A stretch of DNA of 64,000 bases from Viola odorata (Eukaryota; Streptophyta; Magnoliopsida; Malpighiales; Violaceae). The position numbers and the translations under genes are program-made. The DNA is taken from NCBI GenBank assembly GCA_963691705.1, contig OY829543.1:48030564-48094563 (forward strand), given 5' to 3'. This document shows, piece by piece, positions 24,841-35,853 of this stretch (the stretch's first letter is position 1; every line of letters begins with the position of its first letter). A model generated the notes under the pieces. That model made no database searches, had not been told where the DNA came from, and saw only the letters and a program-made list of their open reading frames with translations.

Positions 24841-26730
24841 TGGTGTTGTTGTTCCTTTAATAGCGGTTTTCTGACTTGCTGGTTACTCCCAATTAGTACT
24901 AATTAATTATTAGGGCAGAAGGTAATCTATATTCCAATGGGAAACTAAACAGGGAATATGCTTTTATTATTTGACTTACGACTCAAGAAAGAAAGAATTA
25001 TTTTCAAATTAAATCACTTAATGTAGGGTTTCTCTCTTTTTTCTTTGTATTCCTAATTTATTTTATTACCATAAATAATAGTTGTAGCTGGCAAGGACCA
25101 TTGAGTTCAATGAGCTGTTCTGTAAAAAAAAAGATATTTTCCTTACAAAAAAGTCATGTACTTAATTTAGTAATAATAATTGTATATGCTAATTATAAAA
25201 TTCTTATTAATGTGGGTGCTGCTATGGTCAGAGTTTTAGAGATCATTAATTATTTTATTTTATTTTTAAATTAAAATAAATCATATTTTGAGTTATTTTT
25301 ACGGGTATCGGTATGTACTAACCAATTGAACTATTTCGGGTGCAAACGTAAATTCTTCCGCTCAATGTTTCTTTGGCATTTGTTTTTATTAAAAAATAAA
25401 TAAAATCCACGAGATCACACCGCCTCATGGAATTCTTCTATGTTCGGACGGACCCAACAACCCAACCCTGATGCTTGAAAAACTTTTTCTTACTTTGACC
25501 AAAGCGTGTAGAAGAACATCATCATATATCATCAACCCCCACAGTTATAGAATAATAAAATATTAGACAATCTAATAACTTTCGATCAAATTGTAATGAC
25601 TTGTTTTTTACAATCAAGTTTTAACCATATAGTTCATTCATAATGGAAGATTCATTCTAAATATCAAATAACTTTCCATCAAATTCTAATAACTTTCTGA
25701 TCAAATTGTAAATGGACAATCGAGATTTAGCCACATAGTTCAGTCTTAATGAAGATCGATTGATCGAGATGACTCAAAGAGCCACCACCTGATTTGCCAA
25801 ATATCTTTTGTCAAACACCTGTAGATTCCAAATCACGCACAATCTTGTGTCCATTCTTTTGGGCAACATTGGCATCAATTCATGAGCAACCTGCACGCAA
25901 CCAACTAATAATAATGGCATAAGGAATAGTCCTCTCCTCCAAAGATATGCTCTTTATCACATCTCTTTCCCCTCATTTTTGCTCCGTGGCGAATCGCCGG
26001 TGTTTTTTGACCTCAACTAGCACCATTCATTCAATTCAACTAGTCTGGGCCACAAATTCAAGGAAATCATCACCACACAAGAAAATACAATAGCAATCAT
26101 CATGATTCAAAACAAATAATAAGTAAATTATACACGTTCAACAACAGCCTAGCAAGAAAAGGTTGTTCTTTTATCACCAAATAAATAAGGAATCCAATAT
26201 TGCTTTAAAATTAATCAAGCACTGCTGAATTAAAAATTTGTCCACCCTTTAGAGTTTCGAGTTTCAACCGACCATGTGGATGTCTAGTTTAAGGTTAATC
26301 AACATAAGGCAAACATAGTTATGAGGGATCAACAAAAGAGCTACATATCTTCCATGATCAAGAAAAGAACGAATAGCTTGGGTTGTACATGTGTGTGCGT
26401 GTGCATGTATTATTCATGCTCGTCTGTGCGCGTAACCGGGCATGTGCCTGCGTGTACAAGTAGTACAAGTAAGTAGAAGTTCAAGGGAGAGAGATACTTG
26501 CAACGACTTGGTTCATCCACATCAATTAGCTCTGTTCTCACTCCCCATCTAGGCCATACCTATTAGCTTGGATGGTCTCATGACAAAAATTTCACATCTT
26601 GTAAAAAAAGTTGCAAACTTTACAATCCTATTTCAGGGATGAAACAAAACATGATAAGTTAATGTAGATCCTTCACAGTGTCATTTACCCATGAAATAGG
26701 GCTCAAAGAAACATTAAAGGTGTCTACTTG
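24841..26730. other. Intergenic sequence upstream of pyruvate kinase
   Basis: No coding sequence is supported. A degenerate tandem pair of about 100-130 bp lies at roughly 25565-25770 (both copies contain ATCAAATTGTAA...CCA(T/C)ATAGTTCA). A GT/GC-rich dinucleotide-like patch is at about 26388-26460. Confidence 0.45.
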
Positions 26731-27689
26731 TTAGACTTCCATATCAGGCCCATTCCAGCATCTATAACCATTTGATAACAGCTTGATGCCATGTGAGTTC
26801 TCAAATTTCTCCCACTCCCTGGATTCAGGAAATGATACAAAGAAAATTTCAGATCGGTCATCACATCTAGATTGACACAAACACATGCAGAAATAAGACA
26901 AAGATATCATTAGCGTGTGCAGTACGATCATTCCCTACAAAGATCCCCCATGATCATCATTTTCATAACCCTGATTAGGAGTGTTCTCGAGTATTCTTAC
27001 CTCTATAGTTATCTTTTGCTGTACCAAATACCTAACTTGATTTTTAGTTATTGTCCTGTCCACCGTGAAGTAACAGGGCACACAAACTCTTTTTTGGAAA
27101 ACTCTTTGATTCCAGTTTCTTCTATCAACAACCCCTCATTTTCATCATCTTTTTCATGCTGGAAGATAGAATTATGGTCAGGTTCTCCATATAATTACTT
27201 AGGAGCTAGTACATCTAAACTACTTCAACTAAGAACTGGCAATTTACTGGTGACAACGATCACAAAATCATAACTGTCAACAGAGTCGTTACACAAGCAA
27301 TCCTCTAACCATTTTAGGGACTAACCATAAGTAGAATCTAAGTTTAAGATGCTAAAAGTATACAGATATGGCATCACGGGAACTTAAATAAACTTTAGTA
27401 TATCCAGCCTAGATAGGCTCAAGCTCATAAGTCATTGACATAAACAAGCTGGGCGCAGCCTCCATTACCATTCACAAGAAGTACTCTAGAGTCTAAAAGG
27501 CCTTTACATTAACTAACCTGATATATACACTGAAAGTTTCTCCAGAGCCCAATTCTGTCATCATCAGTACTCCTTGAGCTTTCCATTTACACCGCATCAG
27601 ATTTTTTTCCTATCATCTTTCCCCTCCTCCTCTTTTTTCTTTCTTGAGGTACTCTTCTTCCCGTGCTTTCTTAAGCTGTTCCTCGCAAT
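26731..27689 (-). pseudogene. Glucosidase II beta-subunit-like remnant (PRKCSH / MRH family)
   Basis: Glucosidase II beta holds the ER glucosidase that trims N-glycans, and its MRH domain binds mannose. Three blocks on the minus strand resemble it in order. At 27518-27689 is a charged Glu/Lys stretch (CEEQLKKAREEEYLKK). At 27048-27158 is FSKKEFVCPVTSRWTG, like the plant (S/K)EELGRLVASRWTGE motif. At 26731-26866 is REWEKFENSHG...GYRCWNGPD, the end of the MRH domain. Each has a plausible 3' splice site, but stops follow SRWTGQ and RCWNGPDMEV and the first block needs a frame shift. The domain-defining N-terminal cysteine repeats were not found. It is most likely a decayed or partial copy; an unusual short functional transcript cannot be ruled out. 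Confidence 0.5.
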
Positions 27690-28859
27690 CTGTATAGAAG
27701 AAGGTCATATAAATGACATCAGACAGAAACATTAATCAGTTACTTTCCATTGATTAGTTTTTTCACATTGGAAATTATAAGCTCAGGCATCAAACACGAA
27801 AGCAAGAAGGAAAAGAGATTTCTGACTTATTTAACTGAACAAGAGTGGGTTCATATGAAAATAACTTTATATTTCTGAAAAATAGATTTATCAGAAATCT
27901 TAAAAAGCTAAACCATATAACTGAAAAAAGACTTTTCTTTTCATGCTACCATTTTCTTCTTATATCTGGATTGTTTCTCCAAATGGTCCAACAATCTAAA
28001 TTCTATCTTTAAAATCCATAACCTCAGCTAGATACAGAGAAGCCCTATGCCCATAATCTATGAAGTTACCACCTTCCTTTCATCTCACACTTGAAATGAT
28101 CAATGAGCATAGAACCCACAACAACCTCACTAAAGCAAGTGCTAAATCAATTAAGTGAATGACATGCAATTTTATTTTGTGTTTTCGCTAGCATTGATAC
28201 AAAACAACATTATGCTAAATCCCTTTCTTTCTTTTTGCCTTTTTGAGTTAAGACAATATGAGGAAAGGTGGGAACTATAATTTTAGGTTGCATCAAAAAT
28301 TGAGGAAAAAATTGAAGAATTCTCCCTTGTTCTTTCAAATTAAGGCTTCGAGGTATGTGAATTGCAGATGTCTCACAAGGATTTCGTGTAGAAAAGAGCG
28401 TGAATGTTTGATCAACAAAAACTACATAAACAAGAGTAGCTACAAGATAAAACCCTAATGCAGAATCGTAAATCAATATTACCACAGATGCCACGCATCA
28501 TTCACTCTTGAAGTATGCAATGATGTAGCAAGAAGATGAACCACATTCCGAAAACAGAACTTTCCCCGTTGACATGACATGCTGATCTGTTGTACCTGAA
28601 ACCAGCACCGAAAATGTAATTGAAGAATAACACAGTAAGTATTGGAACTGAACAAAAGGTCATAAGCAATTGAATGTGTATGTACGCCACGGACACAAAT
28701 ACCTTGAGGGGCAACTCCATTGAAGGTAATGGAGGGAGAAGGAGTACAAGAATTTTAGTGAAAGAAATGAGAGCGGAAATAGTAACAGAGCACTCAGCTA
28801 TACTAGTGGTATATGTGCAAAAATAAGAAGAAGAAAAAGAAGGGAAAAACATTAAAAAC
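27690..28859. other. Region upstream of the glucosidase II beta-like remnant
   Basis: No gene is confirmed. A minus-strand open stretch at 28502-28852 (116 codons, hydrophobic start) and a possible 3' splice site near 28595-28600 could be first exons belonging to the remnant downstream, but the translation matches nothing I know. Confidence 0.3.
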
Positions 28860-29213
28860 TACCATCTCCTTTGTAACTAATATTCGATTTACATCCCACG
28901 TGTTATTTTATTCAATTTGAACTTTCACATTTACTAATTTCGTCAAAGTAGACCGTAATTTTAAAATTTCCTTAAAATCTGATTGGTCATTCCTTAAATG
29001 TGGCGAGTTAATAATTATTATTTTAATTTTGAGTTTGATTTTTTTTAATTTCCATGTCAATAATTGCTAAGATTTTTTAGGGAGTGACCAAGTAAATTTT
29101 TTTAAAAATTTAAAATTACGGCACACTTTCGAAATTGACAAACGTGAAAATCAAATCAAACAAAAATAAAACGTGGGGTGTCATTCGGATATTGGGTACA
29201 AAGGCGAGGTGAT
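28860..29213. mobile_element. Foldback MITE-like element
   Basis: Bases 28860-28975 pair with the reverse complement of about 29085-29213: TCCTTTGTAACTAATATTCG against GCCTTTGTACCCAATATCCG, continuing through CCCACGT and CGTAATTTTAAA. No target duplication is clear. The element has no coding capacity. Confidence 0.6.
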
Positions 29214-30170
29214 TTTACTTTTTTTTTTTAAACTTTTTTCCAAAAAAATAAAAATCTGGATGCAAAAATTGCAGATTGTGTTCTTCAAAGTTTTGAAAAC
29301 TAGAGTGAAGTGGCTGGTCCGACCTATAAATCAGGGATCGGTAAAGTATTTGGTCCGGTTTTAGTTTTAAAATCAATTTTTGGTTGAATCGGTAAAAAAT
29401 TGGCGATCTAAACAGTTCAACTGCGAATACAAGGGTACTATTTTTTTTAAATTTGAAATAAAATTTTATGATATAAAATATCATACAATTGAAATATATT
29501 ATAAGTCTAGCAATTCTTTCTTGTTCAAGGTCACTAGAAGAAAAAACATATATACTTCTCTATCTCCTATAAATAATATAATAAAATATCTTAATTTTTA
29601 AATTTTTATTACATTATCAATATTTTTAATATATTTTTGTAATATAATCTTAATTGAAAAATAGTTGATTAGGATGATACTAAGTATTATTAAATTACAT
29701 AGTATATACATAAATACATATTTCTGTAATTTTTATTTACATCAACTTTACATCATATATACATATAATATACTCATTTTTCAGAACAAAACATGAAAAT
29801 ATGTACTTAATAAATTGAGTCAATCATTCTAATTTATTGCTAGAAACTAGAAACGCATAGCACCAGTCTTTGGTCTTGTAGAATGTATTAATTGTGTCCA
29901 TAAACTTTGAACAATAAAACCTTTATAGTTTATATATATAGACTAGCATCTCTCAAATTTTCAATGGCAATTGGCTACATGGGGAGACTTTCCTTGCCTT
30001 AGAAAAATTCAAAAGGATGCAATGACAACTTTAAATTGAAAATTTATTTTTATGTTTCTCTATTTAGTTGGAGTGTTCATTTAGGTTACAAACAATAAAT
30101 TTCCTTAATTAAATGAATTCAAATATTTTACTAAGATTAAAGTTTAATTAATGAGTAATAAATATAGAAA
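29214..30170. other. AT-rich intergenic sequence
   Basis: Extremely AT-rich. A GGTCCGGTTTTAG-type patch near 29354-29366 resembles the ACCGGACC patch near 12842, probably pieces of one repeat family. No gene seen. Confidence 0.45.
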
Positions 30171-30796
30171 GGGGTAATAGTATAAAGACCCCGTGTACTA
30201 TTTTTTAAAACAGAAACCTCCCCTGTACAAAAAAAAATTCAAATTGACCTCCTCTGTACTTATGGTCAGAGGTAAACCGTTGGTCTGTACCAGTCAAACT
30301 AACAGACTTCACTTTTTGACCGTTGACTTTGATTAAAATATTTAGAAAAATTATAAAAAATCCAAAAAAATGTAAAAAATCTTTTAAAAAAATTTAAAAA
30401 TTCTAAAAAATCCCAAAGAAATATAAAAATTCAAAAACAATTGTAAAAATTTCCAAAAAAATGTAAAAATTCCAATTTTACATTTTTTCTGAATTTTTAG
30501 ATTAATTGATTTTTTTTTAATTTTACATTTTTTTTCTGGATTTTTAGGTTACATAATTTTTTTATAGAATTTATACATTTTTTTGGGATTTTTTACATTT
30601 TTTTTGGATTTTTTACAATTTTTCTGAATATTTTATTCAAAGTCAACGGTCAACACTAACGGTCTGTTAGTTTGACTGACGGAGCCCAAGCAAATGCCTC
30701 TGACCATAAGTACAGGAGAGGTCAATTTGAATTTTTTTTTATAGGGGAGGTTTATGTTTTAAAAAATAGTACAGGGGGTCTTTATGCTATTACACT
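30171..30796. mobile_element. Long-armed foldback element with 9-bp target duplication (Mutator-like, non-autonomous)
   Basis: The 626-bp element is almost wholly palindromic. Arms of nearly 300 bp begin GGGGTAATAGTATAAAGACC and its inverse, and the centre is a series of A/T-rich near repeats around AAAAATGTAAAAA. The flanks carry a perfect 9-bp duplication ATATAGAAA (30162-30170 and 30797-30805), the size expected for Mutator-like transposases. It encodes nothing. Its transcript would form a long hairpin. Confidence 0.85.
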
Positions 30797-30852
30797 ATAT
30801 AGAAATGTTTACAAACACTATTTATTTATTTTAGAATTAATTGAATTTTTTT

Positions 30853-32354
30853 TGTTGCCAAAAAGATAATATTTCATTGAATGATGAAGGAAAAGAAGAT
30901 AGATGATTTCTAAATGTGACGAAGCTAACTCATAATAGCGTTATTAGAAAGACAAATAAAATCGTGGTTACATTTACGGTTAACAAAATAGAAGGTGCAA
31001 AGGAAGAAACTAGAGTGTAGAGACCGGATATCGCTTTGATGTTCTTGTTGATACTCTCAATGAGCCCTTTTGAATCACTTTCAAGAATGATAGAATTCCA
31101 ACCTTGTTGACGAGCCCACAAGAGTGCATCTCGAATGGCAAGAGCTTCAATGTCGAAAGCGGTTTTGAATGTCGTTGTACTGTTTAGCTAGAGAGTTGAT
31201 TATGGCTCCATCGTGATTCCTGACGACGATTCTTAAGGATCCTCGATGATCTTTCAAGTCAAGACTGCCATCGGTGTTTAGCTTGAGAATGTTAGGGGGC
31301 GAGGGAGACCATATTGCAGCCGCTTGATGACTTGGAGCAGCTGCCAGAGTTGAATTCGAAGTACCTGTGGGAAGGCTACTCTCATTATATTTTGTCTACT
31401 AGATTATGATGCTTCTGATGATCTCAGCACTGGACCAGATTCTTCCATTGAACACGTGATCATTTCTTGCTTTCCATATTCTCCAACAAGTGAAAGTTGC
31501 TGTCTCTAGGAAATTTATTTGGCTCCTTGTTTTTTTGCTTAAATCTTGCATGTTTTTCCACCGCGTTTGAATATCTGTAACCTGCAAAGTATTTATATTT
31601 AGGTGTAGTGGACCATTTAACCAAACTTGACACGTTTTATGACAAAAAAGAAAAAATATGCGACCCTGATTCAGAGTGATGGGAGCATGCTTTGCAATAT
31701 GCATTTGGTGCTGGAATTCTTGTGGTAAGATTTTCGCCTATTACTAGAGAGTTCCGGATCAGACGCCACATGAAAATCTTGATCTTGCTCGGAATGCGCA
31801 GCTTCCATGTAGGTCCCCAGTCTACCTCCTTCATTCTGTTTTCATTCGCTGAATTGCTTATAGGGGGCTGCTTCATGGACAATGCAACTTGATAATGGAC
31901 CTAACAGAGTAACGACCATTGTTGGCGTAATGCCAATAGTATTTATCTTGCGCTCCGGTGGCACTTAAAGGCATAGAAAGGATGAGATTTGTAATTTCTG
32001 GAGTGAACAAGCTGTCTATTAAGTGTTTGTCCCAGGAGTAATGACTGTGATGAATTAGTTGATGGACCCAATGGCTATGAGGAAATGAGAGATTGATGCG
32101 GGGTGACTGGAATGAGATATCGTTGGGTATCCATGGGTCTTCAAAACATCTTATATTTGATCCATTTCCAACTCTCCGTCTAGTACCTCGATGTAGTACT
32201 TTTTGACCAAGTAGAATGTTACGCCATGCTTCCCAGTTTTGCCTGTAAAAAGATATCATTAGCGTAACATATGCCCCTGTAAAATCTAGAGAAGAGGGAG
32301 TTTGGTTCAGATAAGAGTTTCCATCCCTGTTTAGCAAGCAATGCTTGATTGAAG
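30853..32354 (-). pseudogene. LINE nest layer, 3' piece: RT tail, zf-RVT and RNase H-like region
   Basis: Third piece of a minus-strand L1-type LINE. It continues from the piece at 38808 (after ...FRNLEA the frame resumes ...NQALLAKQGW). It has the conserved WRNILLGQ and RRRVGNGSNIRCFEDPWIP block (about 32110-32230), the zf-RVT region (IPSKIKIFMWRL, then C..C...H.....H, about 31640-31830) and an RNase H-like end (WNSIILESDSKGLI, about 31050-31110). Stops and frame shifts separate the parts. The 3' terminus is at about 30853, where the minus strand runs into a short A tract. The 3' flank lies 56 bases from the foldback element. Confidence 0.8.
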
Positions 32355-32359
32355 GCCTC
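32355..32359. repeat. Target-site duplication GCCTC of copia-1, left
   Basis: GCCTC abuts the left LTR and recurs at 38803-38807 beyond the right LTR. Removing 32360-38802 and one copy restores the LINE frame. Confidence 0.9.
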
Positions 32360-32496
32360 TGTAATTGCAAATGAAGAATAATGATTTCTTACCATTAAAC
32401 CAAAGGGTATACACATATATATAATTTGTACACTATACTCCACTTCTACCAATACGTACACCGTATACATATACAAATACATACACTATTCTAACA
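32360..32496 (-). repeat. Copia-1 3' LTR (137 bp)
   Basis: Two substitutions separate it from 38666-38802. On the minus strand it starts TGTTAGAATAG and ends AATTACA. Confidence 0.95.
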
Positions 32497-32503
32497 CTTC
32501 CCC

Positions 32504-34327
32504 TCAAGCTGGAGCATAGATATTAATCATGCCCAGCTTGTTACAAAGATAGTTCACTCGAGGACCTGGGAGAGCTTTTGTAAACAAATCACCCAGCTGT
32601 TCTCCTGTCTTCACATACTGAGTAGAGATGAGGTTCTCCTGAATCTTCTCACGGATGAAGTGGCAATCCACTTCAATGTGTTTAGTTCTCTCATGGTACA
32701 CTGGATTTGAAGCAATGTGAAGAGCAGCTTGATTATCACACCAGAGCTTTGATGGAGATGAATGAACCATACCAAACTCAGCTAGAAGTTGTCGCAACCA
32801 CAAAATCTCACAGAAGGACTGTGTCATTGCTCTGTATTCAGATTCTGCACTAGATCGCGATACCACATTCTGCTTCTTGCTCCTCCATGAGATTAGATTC
32901 CCACCAACAAAAACACAGTAGCCGGTTATTGACCTCCTATCAATCTTAGACCCAACCCAATCAGCATCTGCAAAACAATCTATTCGTGTATGACCATGAT
33001 TACTGTATAGTATCTCGAGACTAGGTGCCCCTTTCAAATAACACAAGATATGCTCTAGAGTTTCCCAATGCTTATCTGTTGGAGCAGACATGAATTGACT
33101 GACAACACTAACCGTGAATGTGATGTCAGGACGAGTCACGCAGAGATAGTTTAGTTTCCCAACTAATCTCCTGTACCTCTCAGGATCATCAAACAATTCA
33201 CCATCATCTTTAGTAAGATGGATATTGGGGGTCATGGGTGTGCTACAAGGCTTGACTCCCAACTTTCCTGTTTCTGCAAGAAGATCAAGAACATACTTTC
33301 TCTGAGTTAAGAAGACACCTTTGTTGCTCCTTGAGACTTCTATCCCAAGAAAGTATTTCAACTGGTCCAAGTCTTTTGTACTAAACTTGGTATGCAGGAA
33401 CGATTTGAGTAGAGAGATCCCAACACTATCATCTCCTGTAATGATAATGTCATCCACATACACCACGAGCAGAATAATACCAGCAGCAGATCTTCTATGG
33501 AAGACTAAATGATCACACTGACTCTTTTGCATACCAAACTCTAAGACTACCTCACTGAACGTGCCAAACCAGGCACGAGGACTCTGTTTTAGACCATATA
33601 ATGCTTTCTTCAAGTCACAAACTTTCCCACACCCCCCCTGAGCAACAAACCCAGGTGGTTGCTCCATATAGACTTCTTCCTGTAAGTCACCATGAAGAAA
33701 AGCATTCTTGATGTCCAACTGATGTAGAGGTCAGTCCCTGGAGGCAGCCAGAGAGATGAGCAAGCGAACAAAGGATAACTTGGCAACAGGAGAGAAGGTG
33801 TCTGAATAATCCACCCCATATGTTTGGGCATATCCTTTGGCAACAAGTCTGGCCTTAAGTCGTGCCACAGAGCCATCAGGATTGACTTTCACTGCAAAGA
33901 CTGCATCCAACCGCCTTCTTATCTTTGGGCAAAGTCACCAAATCCCAAGTTTGGTTATCCTCTAAAGCAATAATTTCCTCAAGCATTGCAGTCTTCCAAC
34001 CAGGATGATTCAATGCTTCCAGAACAGTGTTAGGAATGACAACCGAATCTAGAGAGGAAATCAGAGCACATGTCGAAGAAGACAGGTGATCATAAGATAC
34101 GTAGTTAGCAATGGAGTAGATAGATTTACAGTGTCGTTTACCTTTGCGAATACTGATTGGTAAATCCAGATCAGGAGGTGGATCAGGTGACGAGGAATCT
34201 AGTGGAGGACATGTATCAATTGGTGTTGCAGATGGTACAGGAGGATCACTACAAGGTGGGTCTCTCATAACTGGAAGATCAGGATGCTGAATTGGGACAC
34301 TCTCTCCAAGAGGTTCCATAGAAGTAC
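32504..34327 (-). pseudogene. Copia-1 pol, 3' half: reverse transcriptase and RNase H (interrupted)
   Basis: A long open stretch (32504-33718, 404 codons) holds the copia RT core from DIKNAFLHGDL through the catalytic YVDD (LVVYVDDIIITGDD) and the RNase H domain (FADADWVG, SRSSAESEYRAM, LWCDNQAA, ending with LGDLFTKALP). Upstream, 33610-33876 and 33876-34327 continue in shifted frames with the RT N-terminus (WKTAMLEEI, NQTWDLV) and a Pro/Ser/Asp-rich linker. At least two frame shifts separate the parts. At 34328 the reading is cut by the guest LTR element. Confidence 0.9.
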
Positions 34328-35848
34328 TGATTACATTGCATTTCATCATGTTTTATTGTCCATTTACATGTTATTTGGGCAGTAAATCTACTGATTTATC
34401 CTTAATTTCCCATATTCTTTGCAGTTCTGGTCTGGTGGTGAAATATTAAAGATTCTGGTTTTTTGGAAAGCTGAAGCCGATTTTCCTAGTCTTGGCCTAG
34501 AGCTTGGCCAAGACACCTCCGCATTTAAAGCTAGATCGTCTTGGCCTAGACTTCGGCCAAGACTCATTCGCGATTGAGCAGAAGTTTCAGCATGCGCTTG
34601 GGCCGTCTCTTCAGTGGGCCTTGCGAGCTGGCAGCAGTCCAGCGACAAAGAGAAGGATCAGGAAGATTTCATTTAAGAATCCCTTAGGGGATCTCCTTCT
34701 ATCTTTGTATTTTTGTAATTTCCTAAATTCACTCAAACAATTTATTATTACAATCTTTTTAGAAATTTTCTAGGAATTAGAGTTGGAGTAGGACAGAGGA
34801 GTTTGAGGGCTATTTAGCTAAACATTGTTCCTCCTTTGTCCGCATCGATCTTCTTCTTCTCCATCTCCTTCGTTTCTCTTCTTTGACATTGTTACCTTTG
34901 CTCCGGATTTATTTAAATCTCGGATTTTGATTATTTATGCAACAAATATTTTATCATCTAAATTATGAGTATGAGTAGCTAAACCTTTATTCTTGGTAAG
35001 GGTTGAGGAGCTGAAGTTCTTATGCATTCGTGAGATTGAAACCGCACTTAATAATCTCTTCATCCGTATTTCTTTATTTCTTAAACTTAATTCATCGCTT
35101 ACTCACTAGAGACAAAGTTTGATCATCTTTGTACTCTAGTAGGGAAGAGTTGCAACCGGTCTAGAAGGAAAGGGAGCACACGTCGGCTAGACAAAGTAGG
35201 TGACTAGTCTCGCGCCAGACTAGAAGAAATAAGTGATCTAGGTCAAGACCAGATTGACAACCTAGGGTTTCCATAGGGAGACACCTTGGCCTAGGTACTG
35301 TCTTCCCCTATACCATTGAGGAAGCGAACAACCATTCAAGACAGCAGTCAAACGGATAAACCCTTTAACCAGCAAGGTGTCCCTTGGCTAGGATTATCAG
35401 GAAATGGAGCACCCGCCAGGTAATTTGAAGAGGAGGGAAGACAGGAGTGAACATGAGCACCTCCACTCTATAGCAGTACTATGAATGAAGAGAGAAATAC
35501 ATTTGAGTCTATGATCGAAGCATAAGAACGGACGCTCTCACATCACCCTTACTTGGAATCCCCTTTTACTAGATTTATTTCAATCTTTACCCCTGTCTTG
35601 GCCAAGCCTTTGGCCAATACTATTTTCGAACTATTTTTACTCTTTGCTGTTTTGTCTTTATTTTCAGATTCTACCAAACTCAATCCAGTGACGAGGAAGT
35701 CAAACCAAGAACTACATCTCCTAGAGGTCTCTGTGGACGATCCTCTTACCATCATCTACAAACTCTTGTAGACAGTGATAAGTTGTGTTTCTATCCCCTT
35801 TTCCATACCTATTTCACTATTATATTTGATGTGTTCGACGCGCGATCA
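34328..35848. mobile_element. 1.5-kb LTR-type element (probable solo LTR) inserted in copia-1
   Basis: Bounded by a perfect 5-bp duplication AGTAC (34323-34327 and 35849-35853). Its ends are TG (TGATTACATTG) and CA (CGCGCGATCA), and there is no coding content. Five-base duplication with TG/CA ends is what a solo LTR left by LTR-LTR recombination looks like. The phrase TCTCTGTGGACGATCCTC near its end is the kind seen in long plant gypsy-type LTRs. Several TTGGCC-centred palindromes occur (34487-34560, 35600-35620). A relative is at 52376-53841. Superfamily assignment is an inference. Confidence 0.75.
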
Positions 35849-35853
35849 AGTAC

